Shown one piece after another: positions 61,510 through 64,000 of a stretch of DNA of 64,000 bases. The DNA is from Alcaligenes sp. SORT26. Lineage in GTDB: Bacteria; Pseudomonadota; Gammaproteobacteria; Burkholderiales; Burkholderiaceae_B. Numbering within the stretch: position 1 is the first letter of the stretch; each line of letters starts with the position of its first letter. Location of the stretch: assembly GCF_017377875.1 (NCBI RefSeq), contig NZ_CP070975.1:2170001-2234000 (forward strand), given 5' to 3'. The translations under genes were made by a program, and so were the position numbers. A model generated the notes under the pieces. That model saw only the letters and a list, made by a program, of their open reading frames with translations, did not search any database and was not told the DNA's origin.

Positions 61510-64000
61510 ATGAGCATTCAACAACACCGTCCGCCACTGCGCTCAGTGGATCACGACGCCAAGCTGCGCACGGCCACCGAAACCGGGCTTAGCCTGGAGA
61601 CGACCCTGGCCTCTGTACAAGCCAATCTGAACGGCCTGACCGACGCCGAGGCCTTGAGCCGCCTGACCGAATACGGTCCCAACGAGGTCGCCCGGGACAA
61701 GCCTGCCCACGCCCTGATTCAGTTGGCCCTGGCCTTCAAAAACCCCTTTATTGCGGTCTTGATGGTGCTGGCCGCTGTCAGCGCCGTCACCGACATTATT
61801 TTGCCCATGCGCTCGGGCGAAGAAGTGGATTACACCGGCGTGCTGATCATTGTGATCATGGTCACACTCAGCGGCCTGCTGCGTTTCTGGCAGGAATACC
61901 GTTCCGGCAAAGCCGCCCAGGCACTGAAAGCCATGGTACGCACCACGGCCAGCGTGCAACGCCGCTCCACAGTATCCAGCTCCACCGTCATGCGCGAAAT
62001 TCCCATGAGCCAGATCGTGCCCGGTGATATCGTGCGTCTGTCGGCAGGCGACATGATCCCGGCTGATCTGCGCCTGATTGAATCCCGCGATTTGTTCGTC
62101 AGCCAGGCCGCCCTGACTGGGGAAGCACTGCCGGTTGAAAAATACGATGTCTTCAGTGCTGTCAGCAGTAAAAGTGCCACCGCCTCCAGTGATCAGGCTG
62201 GGGTACTGGAACAAAACAATATGTGCTTTATGGGCACCAATGTGGTCAGCGGTACAGCCACGGCGGTCGTTATCGCCACGGGCTCCAAAACCTACTTTGG
62301 TTCGCTGGCCAAAGCCATTGTCGGCTCACGCGCTGAAACGTCGTTTGACCGGGGCGTGAATAGTGTCAGTTGGCTGCTGATTCGCTTCATGCTGGTCATG
62401 GTGCCTATCGTGCTGCTGATCAACGGTTTTTCCAAAGGCGACTGGACGGAAGCCTTCCTGTTCGCACTGGCTGTCGCCGTGGGCCTGACCCCCGAAATGC
62501 TGCCCATGATTGTGTCCTCCAACCTGGCCAAAGGCGCGGTGGCCATGGCCAAGAACAAGGTGGTGGTCAAACGCCTGAACGCCATTCAGAACTTTGGTGC
62601 GATGGATGTGCTGTGTACCGACAAGACCGGCACCCTGACACAAGACCGCATTATTCTGGAACACCACCTGGGCCTGGATGATCGCAATAGCCCACGCATT
62701 CTGGAATTGGCCTTGCTAAACAGCCTGCATCAAAGCGGTGTCAAAAACCTGATGGATCAGGCTGTGCTGCGCTTTGCAGAAAAAACACCGTCTGCCCGCC
62801 AGGCCATTGGCTCTTACCGCAAGATTGACGAGCTGCCTTTTGACTTTGTGCGTCGTCGCCTGTCGGTTGTCGTACAAGACACGCAGGGCGAACAGTTGAT
62901 GGTGTGCAAAGGTGCGGTGGAAGAAATGCTCAGCATTGCCACCCACGTACAGGACGGTGATCAGCGCTTGCCTCTGGATACCGAGCAACGCGCCCGTCTG
63001 CTGAAAATGGCTTACCGCTACAACTCGGACGGCTTCCGTGTCTTGCTGATTGCCACTCGCTCCATTTCTGTTGAACAGGCCAAGAGCCGCTACGAAGCCC
63101 AGGACGAGCGCGAGATGACCGTGCAAGGTTTGCTGACCTTCCTGGACCCACCTAAAGAAAGTGCCGCCCAAGCCATTGCCGCCCTGACCGAGCACGGTGT
63201 AGCTGTAAAAGTGCTGACTGGCGATAACGAAATCATCACCGCGAAAATCTGCCGTGAAGTGGGTCTGGAACCTGGCAAGCCTTTGCTCGGCCCTGAGATC
63301 GAACTGATGCAAGAACCCGATCTGCGTTGCGCGGTCGAACGTCACTCGGTTTTTGCCAAGCTCACTCCACTGCAAAAATCGCGTGTTCTGAAAGCCTTGC
63401 AGGCCAATGGTCACACCGTCGGTTTTCTGGGTGATGGCATCAACGACGCCCCCGCCCTGCGCGATGCTGACGTCGGCATTTCGGTTGATAGCGGCACGGA
63501 TATTGCCAAGGAATCGGCAGACATCATCTTGCTGGAAAAGAACCTGCTGGTGCTGGAAGAAGGCGTGATCAAAGGCCGCGAGACCTTTGGCAACATCATC
63601 AAGTACCTGAACATGACGGCCAGCTCCAACTTTGGCAATGTGTTCTCGGTACTGGTGGCCAGTGCTTTCATCCCCTTCCTGCCCATGTTGGCCATCCACT
63701 TGCTGATTCAAAACCTGCTCTACGATATCTCCCAACTGGCTTTGCCCTGGGACCGCATGGACAAGGACTTTCTGCGCAAACCCCGTAAATGGGACGCCAA
63801 GAATATTGGCCGCTTCATGATCTGGATTGGCCCAACCTCATCTATTTTCGACATCAGTACCTTTGTCTTGATGTGGTACGTATTTGGCGCCAATACGCCT
63901 GAACTGCAATCGCTATTCCAGTCCGGCTGGTTCATCGAAGGCTTGCTCTCGCAGACCCTGGTGGTTCACATGCTGCGCACGCAAAAGATCCCCTTCATTC
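61510..64000 (+). CDS. mgtA: Magnesium-translocating P-type ATPase (3' end outside window)
   Basis: The first ~830 residues of a P3B ATPase importing Mg2+. ATG 61510 has AGGAG six bases upstream. GDMIPADLRL and LTGEALPVEK belong to the actuator, VGLTPEMLPMI is the membrane ion site of MgtA, CTDKTGTLT holds the phosphorylated Asp371, and GDGINDAPALRDADVGISVD is the hinge (641-646 GDGIND). Helices 7-8 follow (LLIQNLLYDISQLALPWD), the Mg-type signature. Only the last ~70-80 residues of the usual ~900 are missing. Confidence 0.95.
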   Translation, partial: MSIQQHRPPLRSVDHDAKLRTATETGLSLETTLASVQANLNGLTDAEALSRLTEYGPNEVARDKPAHALIQLALAFKNPFIAVLMVLAAVSAVTDIILPMRSGEEVDYTGVLIIVIMVTLSGLLRFWQEYRSGKAAQALKAMVRTTASVQRRSTVSSSTVMREIPMSQIVPGDIVRLSAGDMIPADLRLIESRDLFVSQAALTGEALPVEKYDVFSAVSSKSATASSDQAGVLEQNNMCFMGTNVVSGTATAVVIATGSKTYFGSLAKAIVGSRAETSFDRGVNSVSWLLIRFMLVMVPIVLLINGFSKGDWTEAFLFALAVAVGLTPEMLPMIVSSNLAKGAVAMAKNKVVVKRLNAIQNFGAMDVLCTDKTGTLTQDRIILEHHLGLDDRNSPRILELALLNSLHQSGVKNLMDQAVLRFAEKTPSARQAIGSYRKIDELPFDFVRRRLSVVVQDTQGEQLMVCKGAVEEMLSIATHVQDGDQRLPLDTEQRARLLKMAYRYNSDGFRVLLIATRSISVEQAKSRYEAQDEREMTVQGLLTFLDPPKESAAQAIAALTEHGVAVKVLTGDNEIITAKICREVGLEPGKPLLGPEIELMQEPDLRCAVERHSVFAKLTPLQKSRVLKALQANGHTVGFLGDGINDAPALRDADVGISVDSGTDIAKESADIILLEKNLLVLEEGVIKGRETFGNIIKYLNMTASSNFGNVFSVLVASAFIPFLPMLAIHLLIQNLLYDISQLALPWDRMDKDFLRKPRKWDAKNIGRFMIWIGPTSSIFDISTFVLMWYVFGANTPELQSLFQSGWFIEGLLSQTLVVHMLRTQKIPFI

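Noticed and set aside
62716-63735. 339-codon minus-strand frame, Gln/His-rich
   Set aside because: It is antisense to mgtA, whose DKTGT and GDGIND motifs are in the opposite frame.
1-64000. CRISPR arrays, insertion sequences, integrases, prophage, rRNA
   Set aside because: No regularly spaced repeats, transposase or phage motifs, or rRNA sequence were recognised on either strand.

Overview
The window looks like chromosome of a betaproteobacterium of the Alcaligenaceae (Alcaligenes/Bordetella relatives). This is inferred from two Bug-type tripartite-tricarboxylate binding proteins, a Bordetella-style porin ending in Phe, many LysR regulators, moderately high GC, and the housekeeping block rplM-rpsI-argC-erpA-anmK-tyrS-glyA-nrdR-ribD. 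No insertion sequence, prophage, integrase, CRISPR array or rRNA was seen. One tRNA (Ser-GGA) is present.

Region by region. 1-1820: 5' part of a large exported protein with an HEFGH zinc-protease motif and an autotransporter-like passenger, cut by the window edge. 2046-5327: quinone-oxidoreductase-like MDR, NemA-type ene reductase and a divergent LysR. 5410-10125: three exported proteins (phosphatase-like/LamG lipoprotein, tiny lipoprotein, Tat-exported phospholipase C). 10185-16706: phosphonate locus phnD-phnC-phnE-Fe-ADH-phnX on the minus strand, flanked by two paralogous LysR regulators. There is a PhnX and an alcohol dehydrogenase but no PhnW transaminase, which suggests 2-hydroxyethylphosphonate as substrate. 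16847-18493: acyl-CoA ligase. 18738-20042: exported amidohydrolase. 20043-21326: LysE exporter between two very AT-rich gaps. 21327-22187: LysR. 22252-29047: aromatic-type operon (porin, Bug, MDR, intradiol dioxygenase, Bug, cupin) with a divergent LysR.

29133-31994: arsRBCH with a palindromic operator over its promoter. 32144-34704: QseBC-like two-component pair plus a YgiW-type OB-fold protein. 34774-39935: an unusual cluster of GNAT, haem-oxygenase-like diiron oxidase, MFS transporter, divergent gamma-family PLP enzyme and small membrane protein, with a divergent GlxA-type regulator. I regard this as the best candidate for an undescribed pathway. 40081-55954: core genes. 56024-60760: CocE-type lipoprotein hydrolase and a Pat-like acetyltransferase. 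60761-64000: a 750-bp leader with candidate small ORFs and hairpins, then mgtA, cut by the right edge.

The first 17 kb shows a phosphorus-scavenging theme: phospholipase C, a phosphatase-fold lipoprotein, and phosphonate uptake and cleavage. The middle third is accessory catabolism, efflux and sensing. The last third is conserved core. Starts were moved from the longest reading frame where Shine-Dalgarno spacing or signal-peptide logic favoured another codon; these cases are stated in the entries.
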